64,000 nt of DNA from Psychrosphaera haliotis (GCF_009728465.1 NZ_WOCD01000003.1:1178001-1242000), one strand, 5' to 3'; positions 19,367 through 30,421 are shown, numbered from the stretch's first letter. Notes: generated by a model not told the origin, from the sequence alone. Numbers and translations are program-made.

Positions 19367-20242
19367 TTATTTACCTGACGTACTCTTCATGTAACGGAAG
19401 AATTCACTGTCTGGTTGAATAACCAAAATATCATTTTTGCTATTAAAGCTATTTTTGTAGGCTTCTAAACTACGAACAAATGCGAAGAACTCTGGGTTCT
19501 TGTTAAATGCATCTGCGTATACTTTAGCAGCCAATGCGTCACCTTCACCACGAAGAGTTTGGGCTTCACGCTCAGCTTCAGCAAGCATAACGGTAATTCT
19601 TGCATCAACATCTGCACGAATGATTTCCGCTTTCTCACGACCTTCTGAACGGTGAGCTTTCGCTACTTCTTGACGTTCGGTACGCATACGTTCGAATATT
19701 GAATTACTTACCCTTACTGGTAAGTTAATTTGCTTCACTCGAACATCTAATACTTCAATACCTAAGTCGCTTGAGCTTTTTGCAGCTTGAATAGCTTGCT
19801 GCATTAACTCTTGGCGCTCGCCAGAAACAATCTCTTTAATGGTTCTAGAACCAAAAGCAGTACGAAGACCGTTATTAACTTTCTGTTCTAATAGCGTCTC
19901 AGCGTTTAGCTTGTTGCCACCAGTTGATAGATAGAACTTAGCAAAGTCAGATATGCGCCATTTAACAAATGAGTCAACTATTAAGTCTTTTTTCTCTACT
20001 GTTACAAAGCGATCTGGCTCACCATCAAGTGTTTGAATACGAGCATCAAGGGTTTTTACTTTTTCAACTAAAGGAAGTTTAAAGTGCAAACCTGGTTCGT
20101 TAACGACTGGCGCACCAGCGTCATCACGTTTAACTTTACCAAACTGTATTACAATACTTCTTTGGCCTTCGTTAACAACGAATAGCGAGGAGAACGTCAT
20201 GAATGCAAACACGACGATTAAAATCATACTAAATGTTTTCAT
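19367..20242 (-). CDS. hflC: HflC, modulator of FtsH protease
   Basis: 291-residue SPFH/band-7 protein with a single N-terminal membrane helix (about 3-22) and the periplasmic band-7 domain starting VNEGQRSIVIQFGKV. It continues into a long charged helix (about 195-245, rich in RTERQEVAKAHR and EAEREAQTLRGEGDA). HflC and HflK form a cage around FtsH in the inner membrane. It starts two bases after hflK ends, so the two are translated together. Confidence 0.95.
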   Translation of the reverse strand: MKTFSMILIVVFAFMTFSSLFVVNEGQRSIVIQFGKVKRDDAGAPVVNEPGLHFKLPLVEKVKTLDARIQTLDGEPDRFVTVEKKDLIVDSFVKWRISDFAKFYLSTGGNKLNAETLLEQKVNNGLRTAFGSRTIKEIVSGERQELMQQAIQAAKSSSDLGIEVLDVRVKQINLPVRVSNSIFERMRTERQEVAKAHRSEGREKAEIIRADVDARITVMLAEAEREAQTLRGEGDALAAKVYADAFNKNPEFFAFVRSLEAYKNSFNSKNDILVIQPDSEFFRYMKSTSGK

Positions 20243-20244
20243 GC

Positions 20245-21390
20245 TTAGTTTCTCCCATCATTAAAGCGGTCACCACGACTTGGGCGATTGCTTTGTGTCG
20301 GCTGTGTCGTTTGACCTGAGCCTGTATTGTAATCTGTTGCTGGGCGTTGACCAGTGGCTGGTAAAACACCTTGCTGCTGCATGATTTTGTCTAGAGGTAA
20401 GTACATCATGTTGCCATTACCTTTAGTATCAACTAACACTTTTGATGTATTTGATAATACTTGTTCCATCGTTTCTAAATATAAACGTTGGCGCGTTACT
20501 TCTGGCGCTGCTTTATATTCAGGCAGTAGTTGGTCAAACTTAGCTACTTGACCTTGTGACGCTAAGATCTTGCCTTGTTTGTAAGCTGTCGCTTCTTGAA
20601 CCATACGGTTAACTTGGCCACGAGCACGAGGCTCAACTTCACTTGCGTAAGCTTTTGCTTCGTTAACATAACGAACTTCATCTTCTCGGGCGGCGATAGC
20701 ATCATCAAACGCATCTTTAACTTGCTCAGGAGGACGTGCGTCTTTGAAGTTAACATCAACAATTGCTAAACCTAACTTGTAAGGTTCAATAATTGCTTCC
20801 AATTCTTCACGCGTGCTTTGACGAACAATTTCACGACCAGATGTTAAAATGTCATCCATTCGAGAGTTACCAATAACCGAACGCAATGCACTGTCAGTCG
20901 CCTGACGTAAGCTGTTTGTTGGATCTGGAACAGAGAATAAATAGTTCTTTGGATCTAGTACTCGGTACTGTACTTCCATTTCAACTTGAACCACGTTCTC
21001 ATCTTGAGTCAGCATGAAACCTGATGCAGGAATTGTACGAACCGTTTGAATATCAACTGGAATAACCTTGTCAATAAACGTTGGGTTAAAACGAAGACCT
21101 GGCTCTTTTAATTCAGTGTATTCACCAAATCTCAATACCACACCGCTTTCTGCTTCGCGTAATGTATACCAACCCGATAAGAACCAAATAACAAATGCAA
21201 CAACAAGTACTATAGAAATACCAATGCCGCCAGGTCCTTTACCTTCTTTACTCGGCTTGCCGCCAAATAAACCATTAAATCGATTGCCTAAATCTTTAAA
21301 TAACTCGTCCAAGTCAGGTGGCCCCTGATCTTTGCCGCCGCGATTTTTCCACGGATCGTTATTATTATTTCCCGGCTCATTCCAGGCCAT
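20245..21390 (-). CDS. hflK: HflK, modulator of FtsH protease
   Basis: 381 residues. Gly/Asn/Pro-rich cytoplasmic N-terminus (GNNNNDPWKNRGG), one membrane helix (about 56-74), a band-7 domain (about 75-250, with GVVLRFGEY and NVVQVEMEVQYRV) and a Gln/Thr/Arg-rich C-terminal tail. It pairs with HflC. The order hfq-hflX-hflK-hflC is conserved with E. coli. Confidence 0.95.
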   Translation of the reverse strand: MAWNEPGNNNNDPWKNRGGKDQGPPDLDELFKDLGNRFNGLFGGKPSKEGKGPGGIGISIVLVVAFVIWFLSGWYTLREAESGVVLRFGEYTELKEPGLRFNPTFIDKVIPVDIQTVRTIPASGFMLTQDENVVQVEMEVQYRVLDPKNYLFSVPDPTNSLRQATDSALRSVIGNSRMDDILTSGREIVRQSTREELEAIIEPYKLGLAIVDVNFKDARPPEQVKDAFDDAIAAREDEVRYVNEAKAYASEVEPRARGQVNRMVQEATAYKQGKILASQGQVAKFDQLLPEYKAAPEVTRQRLYLETMEQVLSNTSKVLVDTKGNGNMMYLPLDKIMQQQGVLPATGQRPATDYNTGSGQTTQPTQSNRPSRGDRFNDGRN

Positions 21391-21499
21391 AAGTTACTCC
21401 AGTTTCATTCAGAAAAGTTACTGTTTAATTTAGCAAAGTCGTTTGCATAACTCTATGAAATTGAGTCAATACTGCAAACAAACTGCACTGTCTGTCTAT

Positions 21500-22789
21500 T
21501 TAGTGGCTACTTTGCCATTTTTCAATGCCATAGCCCATTTGTTTATTCAAACGTTGCTGGTCTATTTTGCTAATACGCACGCTTAAAACAAAATGACCAT
21601 TTTCGTCTATTTTCTCATCCAAGATTCCGTTGAGCTGATACAACTCTGCTCTTAGTTTACCTTCTTGTGGCGGTAGAATAAGCTCTACATCCCACATTGC
21701 AAGACCAAGCAACTCTGACATTGCTTGTTGAATAAGCTCTAGGCCTTGGGCTTTTTGAGCAGTTAACCAAACGGATACCGGCTTGCCTTCATCGTTTCGC
21801 TCAATGTGTGGCTCAGCGTCTTTTAATAAATCAATTTTGTTAAAAACAAGTAATTGAGGAATATCGTCCGCTTCAATCTCCCTTAACACTTCTTCAACTT
21901 GGAAGATATTGTCACTACGTCTAGGATCAGCAACATCAATCACATGAAGTTGAAGGTCAGCTTCTCTCGTTTCCGTTAACGTTGCTTTAAACGCCGCAAC
22001 CAAGTCATGTGGTAAGTGACGAATAAAACCAACGGTATCTGCAAGAATTGTCTCGCCAACATCCGCTAAATCTATTTTTCTTAATGTTGGGTCTAACGTA
22101 GCAAACAATTGATCAGCCGCATACACATCGGCATTTGTCAGTGCATTAAACAATGTTGATTTACCGGCGTTGGTGTAACCAACTAACGATACCGTTGGTA
22201 CTTCCGCTTTTTTACGAGAGCGACGGCCTTGTTCACGCTGTTTAGATACTTTTTCTAGTCGAGAAAGTATGTGAGAAATTCGAGCTCGTAATAAACGTCT
22301 ATCTGTCTCTAACTGAGTTTCACCTGGACCTCGTAAACCAATACCACCTTTTTGACGCTCTAAGTGAGTCCAACCTCTGATTAATCGGGTAGAGATATGT
22401 TTCAACTGCGCAAGCTCAACTTGTAACTTACCTTCATGAGTTCTTGCTCGCTGGGCAAAGATGTCAAGAATAAGACCAGTTCTGTCCAATACTCTACATT
22501 GAAACAGCGCTTCTAAGTTACGCTCTTGAGAAGGCGATAAAGAGTGATTAAATATTACAATGTCCGCGCCTTCCGCTTGCACCGCATCTGCTATTTCCTG
22601 AGCTTTGCCGGTACCTACATAATATTTTGCGTCTGGGGAGTGTCTGCTTGTTGTGACTACAGCAAGCGTAGAAACGCCTGCAGAGGATACTAGTAATCCA
22701 AGTTCTTCGATGTCTTCTCTATCATTTTCAGCAGAGAAATTAACGTGTACTAAAACGGCCTGTTCGCCGACTTCATATCTATCAAACAA
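21500..22789 (-). CDS. hflX: Ribosome-rescue GTPase HflX
   Basis: 429 residues. N-terminal HflX domain, then a G domain with G1 GYTNAGKST (about 204-212), G3 DTVGFIRHLP and G4 NKIDLL. The conserved GGIGLRGPGETQLETDRR linker lies at about 148-165. In E. coli HflX splits stalled ribosomes under stress. It is downstream of hfq, separated by a terminator-like hairpin. Confidence 0.95.
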   Translation of the reverse strand: MFDRYEVGEQAVLVHVNFSAENDREDIEELGLLVSSAGVSTLAVVTTSRHSPDAKYYVGTGKAQEIADAVQAEGADIVIFNHSLSPSQERNLEALFQCRVLDRTGLILDIFAQRARTHEGKLQVELAQLKHISTRLIRGWTHLERQKGGIGLRGPGETQLETDRRLLRARISHILSRLEKVSKQREQGRRSRKKAEVPTVSLVGYTNAGKSTLFNALTNADVYAADQLFATLDPTLRKIDLADVGETILADTVGFIRHLPHDLVAAFKATLTETREADLQLHVIDVADPRRSDNIFQVEEVLREIEADDIPQLLVFNKIDLLKDAEPHIERNDEGKPVSVWLTAQKAQGLELIQQAMSELLGLAMWDVELILPPQEGKLRAELYQLNGILDEKIDENGHFVLSVRISKIDQQRLNKQMGYGIEKWQSSH

Positions 22790-22836
22790 ATGTTTATCCT
22801 GGGTTGGGGTTGATTAATTTTGCACAGTTAAAATGC

Positions 22837-22869
22837 AAAAAAGGAAATACGTTTATACGTATTCCCTTT
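22837..22869 (-). terminator. Rho-independent terminator after hfq
   Basis: Arms 22840-22852 and 22857-22869 form a 13-base stem (one G-U wobble on the minus strand) with a 4-base loop, then a T run on the minus strand. It sits between hfq and hflX. Confidence 0.8.
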
Positions 22870-22902
22870 CAAAATTAGTTTAATAATTATTGAAAATAAT
22901 AA

Positions 22903-23151
22903 TTATTGTTCTGGTTCTTCATTACCAGCGTAATGCGGGTTGGTCTGGAATGGTCGCGCAGGCACAATTGTTGAGATTGCATGCTTGTAAACCATTTGAC
23001 TCAATGTATTTTTTAACAAAATGACAAACTGATCAAATGATTCAACCTGACCTTGTAATTTTATACCGTTCACTAAATAGATCGAAACTGGGATTCGTTC
23101 ACGACGTAATGCATTTAAAAACGGGTCTTGTAAGGACTGCCCCTTGGCCAT
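22903..23151 (-). CDS. hfq: RNA chaperone Hfq
   Basis: 82 residues from the ATG at 23151, starting [21 protein letters not shown], with the Sm1 motif and Sm2 [13 protein letters not shown]. The hexamer pairs small RNAs with mRNAs. A TTG two codons earlier would also be in frame, but the ATG has AAGGA about ten bases upstream and matches the family start. The C-terminal tail is short (about 15 residues, ending EEPEQ) compared with E. coli Hfq. Confidence 0.97.
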   Translation of the reverse strand: MAKGQSLQDPFLNALRRERIPVSIYLVNGIKLQGQVESFDQFVILLKNTLSQMVYKHAISTIVPARPFQTNPHYAGNEEPEQ

Positions 23152-23239
23152 TGTCAATGTTCCTTCTTTTTAGTTTTATTATTTATTGTTTTTGTTAGGT
23201 AAACCTTGCACATTAACGATAATACAACTTTGTCTAAGA

Positions 23240-24169
23240 CTAGCTTAGCGAGTTTATTACCCGTTGCAAGTTTTCTTTTTGTTTTCCTACTTCTAGGTAC
23301 ATCACGTTAGGCCAACTACGTAACCACGTAAGCTGCCTTTTAGCCAACTGCCTTGTTGCTACAACACCACGAAAAACCATTTCGTTCCAATCAAGCTCAC
23401 CTTTCAGATGTTGCCACATTTGGCGGTATCCAACGGCTCGTATTGACGGCAAATCTAGATGCAAGTCAGGTCTTTGGATCAAACGCTCCACTTCCCCTTT
23501 AAACCCTTGCTCTAACATAATATCAAAACGTTGTTCTATTCTTTTATGTAGCTCAGTTTTATCATCGCACATAAAAGCGAACTGCTTGATATTATAAGGT
23601 ATCGGCTGTTTTTCCTGAGACATTAACTCAGTCATCGACTTTCCACTTATCAGGTACACTTCGTATGCCCGATTGATTCTTTGCGGATCGTTTGGATGAA
23701 TTCGCTTTGCTGCTACCGGATCAACTTCAGCTAATAAGTCATGAACATGTTGCCAACCTTTATCGTTTGCCAACGTTTCTATTTGTGTTCTTATTTCGCT
23801 GTTGGCTTCCGGTAAATCAGATATCCCTTCAACTAAAGCCTTAAAATACATCATGGTACCGCCAACTAATATAGGGGTTTTCCCCTTATTGAAGCTTTTT
23901 TCGATAGCCTCTAACGCATCTTTTCTAAAATCAGCTGCCGAATAAACCTCAGCTGGATCTAAAAAGCTAATAAGTTGGTGCGGGTATTTAGACAGCTCAT
24001 CTGGCGTTGGTTTTGCGGTACCAATGTCCATGCCCTTGTATATAAGAGCGGAGTCGACACTTATCAAGTCACCATTGATTAAGTCGGCCAGCTGCATCGC
24101 TAAATCAGTTTTTCCTGATGCTGTTGGACCCATAATAGAAATTACGGTTTTATTTTCGTTTTCAAACAT
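23240..24169 (-). CDS. miaA: tRNA dimethylallyltransferase MiaA
   Basis: 309 residues. P-loop [13 protein letters not shown] near the N-terminus, the [18 protein letters not shown] substrate segment, [13 protein letters not shown], and the C-terminal tRNA-binding region [14 protein letters not shown]. It adds the dimethylallyl group to A37 of tRNAs reading codons that begin with U. It lies between mutL and hfq as in E. coli, with 36 bases to mutL. Confidence 0.96.
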   Translation of the reverse strand: MFENENKTVISIMGPTASGKTDLAMQLADLINGDLISVDSALIYKGMDIGTAKPTPDELSKYPHQLISFLDPAEVYSAADFRKDALEAIEKSFNKGKTPILVGGTMMYFKALVEGISDLPEANSEIRTQIETLANDKGWQHVHDLLAEVDPVAAKRIHPNDPQRINRAYEVYLISGKSMTELMSQEKQPIPYNIKQFAFMCDDKTELHKRIEQRFDIMLEQGFKGEVERLIQRPDLHLDLPSIRAVGYRQMWQHLKGELDWNEMVFRGVVATRQLAKRQLTWLRSWPNVMYLEVGKQKENLQRVINSLS

Positions 24170-24205
24170 TGATCAAGGTTTCTCTGAAGGTTGTCGTTTA
24201 AACGG

Positions 24206-26056
24206 TTAAAGCGTTTTAAATAATTGCTGCAGGTCTACAGGTTTTGCCACCAAAGACCATTTTATCGAAAAGTCGCTACTTTGTTTAAGTATATGCAATT
24301 GTTTGAGTATTTGCGCCTGTTCTAATGGAATACTGTCTGTTTGATTTAAGATATTAGTAATTATTCCAGTGGTAAGTTTGTCACGTTTAAGTAACTCGCT
24401 AAATAGCTCAGGCAAATATTGGCTATTACTTCTACTTCGAACAAACGTTGGCACTTGCTTTATAATCAAATAGTGTTGATGAATTTTAGTATCAAATCCA
24501 CTGGCTAATATTTCTTGCTCATAGGCCTTAAATTTAATGAGTTCTGCCTCAGTTAATTTAATTCTAATAGGCACAAGTAATGGAGCTGGCTTCAACTGTT
24601 CCGTCGTTAATGAGCTTGTAGAGTGCGAGTTAGAGTTAGAATCAAATAACTCCGATAGATCTATTACCCAATGTTCATTTTGATATTGTATTAAAGCGTG
24701 TCTCAGTTGAGTAAAAACGATGCTGAAATCACTGCTGACGTCACTAACACTCTTAACCTGTGATGTTGGCTTAATTTGGTTCGACGAGTCTATACCTACT
24801 TTATCACTCAACGGTTTTTTATACTCGGCATGCGGGGTGTTCAATAATGCAGAAGAAGCATCTTCAAATAGTGACGGATTTACCGAGTCCACTGAGTGTT
24901 GTTTTGGTTTTAAACCGGAGAATGTAGTGGGGTTGCTGTAGCTCGTCTCTGCCTTTTCACTCAGCGTTTTAGGTTTTTCGTTTGCAATAACACTGTTTAA
25001 AGCTTGCGGTTCCGCTAGCCACTCTGGTGCCGTTTGTTGTACTTGATGAAAGTCAGTTAAGCCTTCTTGAATAGTGCCAACAATTAAGTCATGCAGTAAT
25101 CTTGAATGATGAAAGCGCACTTCGTGTTTAGCTGGATGAACATTTACATCAACCTCGTTAGCTGGCAGTTCAACAAATAAAACATATTCCGGTTGTTGTT
25201 CTGAATTTAACGAGCTTGAATATGCCTGACGAATGGCATGCTGAATCAGCTTGTCCCTCATCATTCGACCATTTACAAAGGAGTATTGCGCAGGATTTAC
25301 CGACTTACATTCACTTGGTGACTTTGCCCAAATGGATATGGAAATATTGTCATATTGAGCGGTTCTGATACTCGACTGCTCGACAAACTGTGCATTAATC
25401 ACTTCGGCTATTCGAGCTGACTGCTGAGCAACCTTATCTTCCGTTTGAGACTGCGCTCGATAGCGCTTAACGACTTTGTTGTTGTGTTGAAGTACAAAAC
25501 TGACGTCTGGTCTGCTCATGGCGATTCGACGAATCAGGCTTTCAATATGACTAAATTCTGTTTTTTCAGCTCGTAAAAACTTTCGGCGGGCTGGCGTATT
25601 AAAAAATAAATCTAAAACTTCAACTGTGGTGCCATTTGGATGCGCGGCAGGCTTAACATCAACCTCCATATCTAACCCTTCTGCAATCGCAGACCAGGCT
25701 TCGCTTTGAGACTCAGGCTTAGATGTCATGGTTAGTCTTGCTACAGAGCTTATTGAGGCTAATGCTTCACCTCGGAAGCCTAAGCTTAAAATAGCTTCTA
25801 AGTCAGATATATTGGTAATTTTACTGGTTGCATGTCGAGATAATGCTAGCGCTAACTGGTCTTTTTGAATGCCTTTGCCATTGTCTTTTATTAAGATTTT
25901 TTTATGACCGCCACGCTCAATATCGATCTCGACTTTTGTGGCACCGGCATCAAGCGCATTCTCAACCAATTCTTTCACTACCGACGCGGGACGCTCTACC
26001 ACTTCACCGGCGGCGATTTGGTTTGCCAATTGTGGCGGTAATATTTTAATTGTCAT
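24206..26056 (-). CDS. mutL: DNA mismatch repair protein MutL
   Basis: 616 residues. GHKL ATPase domain with [23 protein letters not shown] and [16 protein letters not shown] (about 29-110), a transducer domain, a Ser/Gln-rich low-conservation linker (about 340-440) and a C-terminal dimerisation domain. I see no DQHAxxE endonuclease motif, consistent with the E. coli type that relies on MutH. The order amiB-mutL-miaA is conserved; the gap to the amidase gene is eight bases. Confidence 0.95.
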   Translation of the reverse strand: MTIKILPPQLANQIAAGEVVERPASVVKELVENALDAGATKVEIDIERGGHKKILIKDNGKGIQKDQLALALSRHATSKITNISDLEAILSLGFRGEALASISSVARLTMTSKPESQSEAWSAIAEGLDMEVDVKPAAHPNGTTVEVLDLFFNTPARRKFLRAEKTEFSHIESLIRRIAMSRPDVSFVLQHNNKVVKRYRAQSQTEDKVAQQSARIAEVINAQFVEQSSIRTAQYDNISISIWAKSPSECKSVNPAQYSFVNGRMMRDKLIQHAIRQAYSSSLNSEQQPEYVLFVELPANEVDVNVHPAKHEVRFHHSRLLHDLIVGTIQEGLTDFHQVQQTAPEWLAEPQALNSVIANEKPKTLSEKAETSYSNPTTFSGLKPKQHSVDSVNPSLFEDASSALLNTPHAEYKKPLSDKVGIDSSNQIKPTSQVKSVSDVSSDFSIVFTQLRHALIQYQNEHWVIDLSELFDSNSNSHSTSSLTTEQLKPAPLLVPIRIKLTEAELIKFKAYEQEILASGFDTKIHQHYLIIKQVPTFVRSRSNSQYLPELFSELLKRDKLTTGIITNILNQTDSIPLEQAQILKQLHILKQSSDFSIKWSLVAKPVDLQQLFKTL

Positions 26057-26064
26057 TGGCTGAC

Positions 26065-27375
26065 TTATGACTGAGGAATGGAAAGGACCTGACCAACTTT
26101 GATCATGTCATTTTTAAGTCGATTAGCCGCTTTAATAGAAGAAACGCTCACTTTATAATTTTGTGCCACAAGTGATAATGACTCGCCACTTCTTACCTTG
26201 TGTTTTAACACTTTATGAAGCTTGGCGTATCGAGTGCCATCAGGTGGACGTTTTTTAAAATGCGTTTTTACTGCGTTAACAATAGCTTTAGCAAGACGGT
26301 TTTGCTGCCATGCGTTGGTCAGCATTTTTTCTTCTCTAGGGTTAGAGATAAAACCACCTTCCACTAATATAGACGGAATATCCGGTGACTTTAAAACACC
26401 TAAGCTTGCCGACTGAGGCTTGCGTTGATGAAGTTTTGTAATCTTTTTTAGCTCGCCTAATACAGTATTTGCAACCGTGAAGCCTTGGTCGCGTGAATGG
26501 TCCATTGATAAATCGATAAAGGTTCTGGCTAAATACTTTTCTGTATTTGTATCTTTTAACGCTTCCGATACACCACCAAGCAGCTGGCCGTATTCTTCTC
26601 GTCTTTCTAACGAACGACCGACTTCAGTGGTTGCTCTTCTGTTACTTTGAACCCAAACCGAAGCGCCATTTGGGCCTGGCGAAGTGAAGGCATCTGCATG
26701 CACAGAGATTAATAAATCGGCTTTCGCGTCTCGTGCTTTTTTTGTTCGTTTATTAAGATCAATATAATAATCACCGGTACGAGTCATAATAGCTCGCATA
26801 CCGTTTTCTTTATTGATGAGGCTCTCTATTTTCTTAGCTAGCTTTAACGTGACATGTTTTTCATAAGTGCCCGCGCGACCAATAGAACCTGGATCTTCAC
26901 CGCCGTGACCAGCATCAATAGCAATGACAATGTCTCGGTCGGTTTCAATTTTACGCTTAGCTTGTTGAACTTTTTCTTCAGCATTAAAAAGGTCAACCAC
27001 TAGTCGGTGACCGTAAGGCCCCGCAGGAACTAATGCAAATAGCATTGGATTTACATTTTGTGAGAGGTCTAACACAAGACGTGTTGAACCTTTACTTTTT
27101 GGTGTGCTTTTTCGGACATTTGTTAGCACTTTTGCATCATCGGCAAGGCCATCTAATGACGTAGACAACTTTGTGTTTTTTAGATCAATAACCAGACGTT
27201 GAGGATTTTTAAGTTCAAAGTAGGTGTATTCTGCAGGTCCTGATAAGTCTAAAACCACTCGAGTTGAATCCGGCGCTGGCCAAATACGAATACCATCAAT
27301 CTTTTCACCAGCAACACTTTGAGGTGCTAGTAAAAGTAGGCAAAAAATAACTAACGAATGTATTAGTTTAGACAC
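26065..27375 (-). CDS. amiB: N-acetylmuramoyl-L-alanine amidase (AmiB type)
   Basis: 436 residues. Signal peptide (about 1-22), AMIN domain (about 25-130, septal targeting), Amidase_3 domain (about 148-370, with zinc ligands in [11 protein letters not shown] and SVHADAF and the catalytic Glu in VEGGFISN) and one C-terminal LysM (about 388-433, starting [14 protein letters not shown]). It cleaves peptidoglycan during daughter-cell separation in the periplasm. The LysM-bearing form and the position between tsaE and mutL fit AmiB. Confidence 0.93.
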   Translation of the reverse strand: MSKLIHSLVIFCLLLLAPQSVAGEKIDGIRIWPAPDSTRVVLDLSGPAEYTYFELKNPQRLVIDLKNTKLSTSLDGLADDAKVLTNVRKSTPKSKGSTRLVLDLSQNVNPMLFALVPAGPYGHRLVVDLFNAEEKVQQAKRKIETDRDIVIAIDAGHGGEDPGSIGRAGTYEKHVTLKLAKKIESLINKENGMRAIMTRTGDYYIDLNKRTKKARDAKADLLISVHADAFTSPGPNGASVWVQSNRRATTEVGRSLERREEYGQLLGGVSEALKDTNTEKYLARTFIDLSMDHSRDQGFTVANTVLGELKKITKLHQRKPQSASLGVLKSPDIPSILVEGGFISNPREEKMLTNAWQQNRLAKAIVNAVKTHFKKRPPDGTRYAKLHKVLKHKVRSGESLSLVAQNYKVSVSSIKAANRLKNDMIKVGQVLSIPQS

Positions 27376-27403
27376 TGTAAAAATTTAACCTCATAACCAC
27401 TTA

Positions 27404-27871
27404 TTAATACTTGGACTCTATTTTTAAAACAGTCTGCTCGCCTATTTCCGATAAGGCTTGAAACCTTATTTCACGCTGTTCGTCGGCATATGTCAAATAT
27501 AACTCAAGGTCTGCCTTAGGTAAAAAGGCTTGGCCCTTTTCTGGCCACTCAATTAAACAGAGCGCTTTGTCATTAAAATAATCACGAAAGCCCATAAATT
27601 CAAGTTCTTCAGGGTCTGCCAAACGGTAAAGGTCAAAGTGATATGCACTTATATTCTCAAGCTCATAAGGTTCTACCAAAGTATAAGTTGGAGACTTTAC
27701 TCGACCATTGTGACCTAAGCCTTGAATAATGCCTCGACTTAATGTGGTTTTACCCGCACCTAAATCACCATGAAGAAATATGGTCATGCCCTGCGACAAA
27801 GACTGCGCAATATGATTGCCCATTGCAACCGTTGCTTCTTCATTTTCTAATATGGTTGAAAACTCTTTCAT
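27404..27871 (-). CDS. tsaE: tRNA threonylcarbamoyladenosine biosynthesis ATPase TsaE
   Basis: 155 residues with Walker A GDLGAGKTTLSRG (about 35-47), SPTYTLVEPYE and the YHFDLYRL segment. It works with TsaB, TsaC and TsaD to make t6A37 in tRNAs. The order tsaE-amiB-mutL is as in E. coli, but upstream of it is rng instead of nnr/queG, separated by only 17 bases. Confidence 0.94.
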   Translation of the reverse strand: MKEFSTILENEEATVAMGNHIAQSLSQGMTIFLHGDLGAGKTTLSRGIIQGLGHNGRVKSPTYTLVEPYELENISAYHFDLYRLADPEELEFMGFRDYFNDKALCLIEWPEKGQAFLPKADLELYLTYADEQREIRFQALSEIGEQTVLKIESKY

Positions 27872-27888
27872 GACCTTTTGAAACCCTA

Positions 27889-29361
27889 CTACATCATTAC
27901 TACGTCAAACTGGTCCTGATTATACATAGGTTCCGTTTTGACTTTAATTTGTTTACCAATAAATACTTCAAGCTCTGCTAGATTATGATATTCATCGTTT
28001 ATTAGTGACTCAGCCACGGCCGGTGAAGCATAAACAATAAATTGATCTGCTTTATAAGCTCGGTTTACACGAACAATTTCACGCAATAATTCGGCACAAA
28101 TAGTTTCTACCGTTTTTACATAACCTCGACCTTTACAAGCTGGACAAGTGCCACATAAAACGTGCTCTAAACTTTCTCGTGTGCGCTTTCTCGTCATTTC
28201 AACTAAGCCTAAACTAGAGAAGCCATTTATCTTAGTTTTTACCTTATCTTTACCCAGCGCCAATTCCAAACTGTGTAGGACACGACGTTGATGGTCAGTA
28301 CTGTCCATATCAATAAAGTCGATAATGATGATGCCACCTAAATTACGCAATCTAAGCTGACGAGCAATGGCTTGTGTTGCCTCACTATTAGTATTAAAAA
28401 TAGTGTCTTCTAAGCTTCGGTGTCCCACAAAAGCACCAGTATTTATATCTATTGTGGTCATTGCTTCCGTTTGGTCAATAACCAAATAGCCGCCGGATTT
28501 TAGCTCTACCTTTTTGTCTAATGCGCGCTTAATTTCAGCTTCTACATCAAACAAATCAAAGATTGGACGCTCACCAGGGTAATACTCTAACTTAGACGTC
28601 ATCTCTGGCATAAACTCTTCAGTAAATGCGGTAAGTTCTCCATACATCAATTTAGAGTCAATTCGAACACGTTCAAGTTCGTCGGTAATAAAGTCTCGGA
28701 TCACTCTAAACGCTAGGCTCAAGTCTTCGTATAAAACGGCTTGATTACGCGTTTTTTTCTTTTTCTTTATGATTTTTTGCCACAGTTTTTTTAAGAATAA
28801 AGCATCTTGTGCCAATTCCTCTTTGCCTGCGCCTTCAGCCGCAGTGCGCACGATAAAGGCGCCTTCACCTTCTTCGTAATGCTCTTCAACTATGGATTTT
28901 AAACGACTTCGTTCTCTGTCATTTTCTATTCGCTGTGAAATACCAACATGTTTTGAGTCTGGCATAAATACTAAGTATCGAGAGGGCAACGTAATATCCG
29001 TCGTCAGTCTCGCACCTTTTGTGCCTAGAGGGTCTTTAACTACCTGAACGATAATTTTCTGTCCTTCACGAACTAACTCTTTAATGTCTCTTGCGGTATT
29101 GCTATTGGAGGTAATCTGATCTTTTTCATCGTCATAAGTAATGATATCGGATGCGTGTAAAAATGCGGCTTTTTCCATACCGATATCGACAAACGCTGCT
29201 TGCATACCTGGTAATACTCGACTTACTTTGCCTAAGTAGATGTTGCCAACAATTCCGCTCGCACTTTGACGCTCAACGTGAAGTTCTTGCAACATGCCAT
29301 TCTCAACCGCTGCAACTCTTGTTTCACTTGGAGTAACGTTAACTAGTAACTCTACACTCAT
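27889..29361 (-). CDS. rng: Ribonuclease G
   Basis: 490-residue endoribonuclease of the RNase E/G family, lacking the long RNase E scaffold. An N-terminal S1 domain (about 36-130), catalytic Asp residues in IDINTG and IIIDFIDMD (about 305 and 348) and the zinc-link CGTCPACKGRG (about 405-415). It processes 16S rRNA 5' ends and some mRNAs. It is directly downstream of maf, with one base between them, as in E. coli maf-rng. Confidence 0.95.
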   Translation of the reverse strand: MSVELLVNVTPSETRVAAVENGMLQELHVERQSASGIVGNIYLGKVSRVLPGMQAAFVDIGMEKAAFLHASDIITYDDEKDQITSNSNTARDIKELVREGQKIIVQVVKDPLGTKGARLTTDITLPSRYLVFMPDSKHVGISQRIENDRERSRLKSIVEEHYEEGEGAFIVRTAAEGAGKEELAQDALFLKKLWQKIIKKKKKTRNQAVLYEDLSLAFRVIRDFITDELERVRIDSKLMYGELTAFTEEFMPEMTSKLEYYPGERPIFDLFDVEAEIKRALDKKVELKSGGYLVIDQTEAMTTIDINTGAFVGHRSLEDTIFNTNSEATQAIARQLRLRNLGGIIIIDFIDMDSTDHQRRVLHSLELALGKDKVKTKINGFSSLGLVEMTRKRTRESLEHVLCGTCPACKGRGYVKTVETICAELLREIVRVNRAYKADQFIVYASPAVAESLINDEYHNLAELEVFIGKQIKVKTEPMYNQDQFDVVMM

Positions 29362-29362
29362 A

Positions 29363-29926
29363 CTACTTAAATTCCTTCAATGTCGCGTCTAATTCAACGA
29401 GTGGCAATCCGACAACCGCACTCACACTACCATTTATAGAAGTAACAAATTTGCCACCAATGCCTTGTATGGCATAAGAACCGGCCTTATCTTGCGGCTC
29501 TCCGGTATGCCAATAGTCAATAACTTGCTGCTCGGTTACTGTTGCAAACTGCACGCTTGTAATTACCGTTTTAGTCACTGTTTTAGCTTTAGTAACTACA
29601 CTATAGGCCGTCATTACTTGATGTTCTTTGCCTGATAGCGCCATTAACATGCTTTTGCATTCGTCCAGGCTTTCTGGTTTACCTAATATCTCGCCATTGT
29701 TAACCACCGTCGTATCTGAACCAATAACCAGTGAGTCTTCAGGGCTGATGATCTTATTAAATATGGCAACGGCTTTTTGATTTGCAAGTCGTTCAACGTA
29801 ATGTTGAGGATCTTCGTTATCTAAAACGGACTCATCGATATCGGCACTTTGTTGCTCAAAGCTTGGGACTAAGTAACCGAGTAATTGCTTTCTTCTTGGA
29901 GACTGACTAGCGAGTATAATTTTCAT
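29363..29926 (-). CDS. maf: Maf-family nucleoside triphosphate pyrophosphatase
   Basis: 187 residues starting MKIILASQSPRRKQLLGYL, with SDTTVV and the GKPESLDEC segment of the Maf fold. The clustering with mreBCD and rng matches E. coli YhdE, a dTTP/UTP pyrophosphatase; the substrate class is assigned from context and family. It follows mreD by six bases. Confidence 0.92.
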   Translation of the reverse strand: MKIILASQSPRRKQLLGYLVPSFEQQSADIDESVLDNEDPQHYVERLANQKAVAIFNKIISPEDSLVIGSDTTVVNNGEILGKPESLDECKSMLMALSGKEHQVMTAYSVVTKAKTVTKTVITSVQFATVTEQQVIDYWHTGEPQDKAGSYAIQGIGGKFVTSINGSVSAVVGLPLVELDATLKEFK

Positions 29927-29932
29927 AAAGCC

Positions 29933-30421
29933 TCATCGTATTTTAAAGCGTCTTCTGTAACCACGAAGAACAGGAAACAACCATAGCCAAAAGAGGCTAC
30001 TTGTAAGTGCTGGATACAAATACTCAATGGAAAAACTAACATCAATCAAAAATCGATTAGTCCAAAAAATAACAAAATGGTAAAGAATCAAAAATATAAA
30101 AATAATAGACGCCTGTTGCCAGATAGAAAAGTTTCTTAATTTTTGAAAGTTATTAGCCGAGATATAAATAACTATGGACATAGCAAGGGCGTGAACGCCC
30201 AAAATAGTGCCGAGTAAAATATCCAATGCAAAACCTAATATCCACGCTACGCCAACATTAACTCGGTGTGGTAATGCCATGGTCCAATATATTAATACCA
30301 ATGCTAACCAGTCTGGGCGAAATGCTTTTAATTCTAAAGGTAGCGGCATAATGCTTAAAATAAGCGCAATAAAAAGAGTAATTCCAATGAACCACCATGA
30401 AGACTTTGTAATTCGAGCCAC
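29933..30421 (-). CDS. mreD: Rod-shape determining protein MreD
   Basis: 162-residue inner-membrane protein with five or six predicted helices and a basic end RGYRRRFKIR. It is part of the MreBCD elongation complex. It begins with GTG at 30421, whose G is shared with the TAG stop of mreC (TAGTG), so translation is coupled. Confidence 0.92.
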   Translation of the reverse strand: MARITKSSWWFIGITLFIALILSIMPLPLELKAFRPDWLALVLIYWTMALPHRVNVGVAWILGFALDILLGTILGVHALAMSIVIYISANNFQKLRNFSIWQQASIIFIFLILYHFVIFWTNRFLIDVSFSIEYLYPALTSSLFWLWLFPVLRGYRRRFKIR

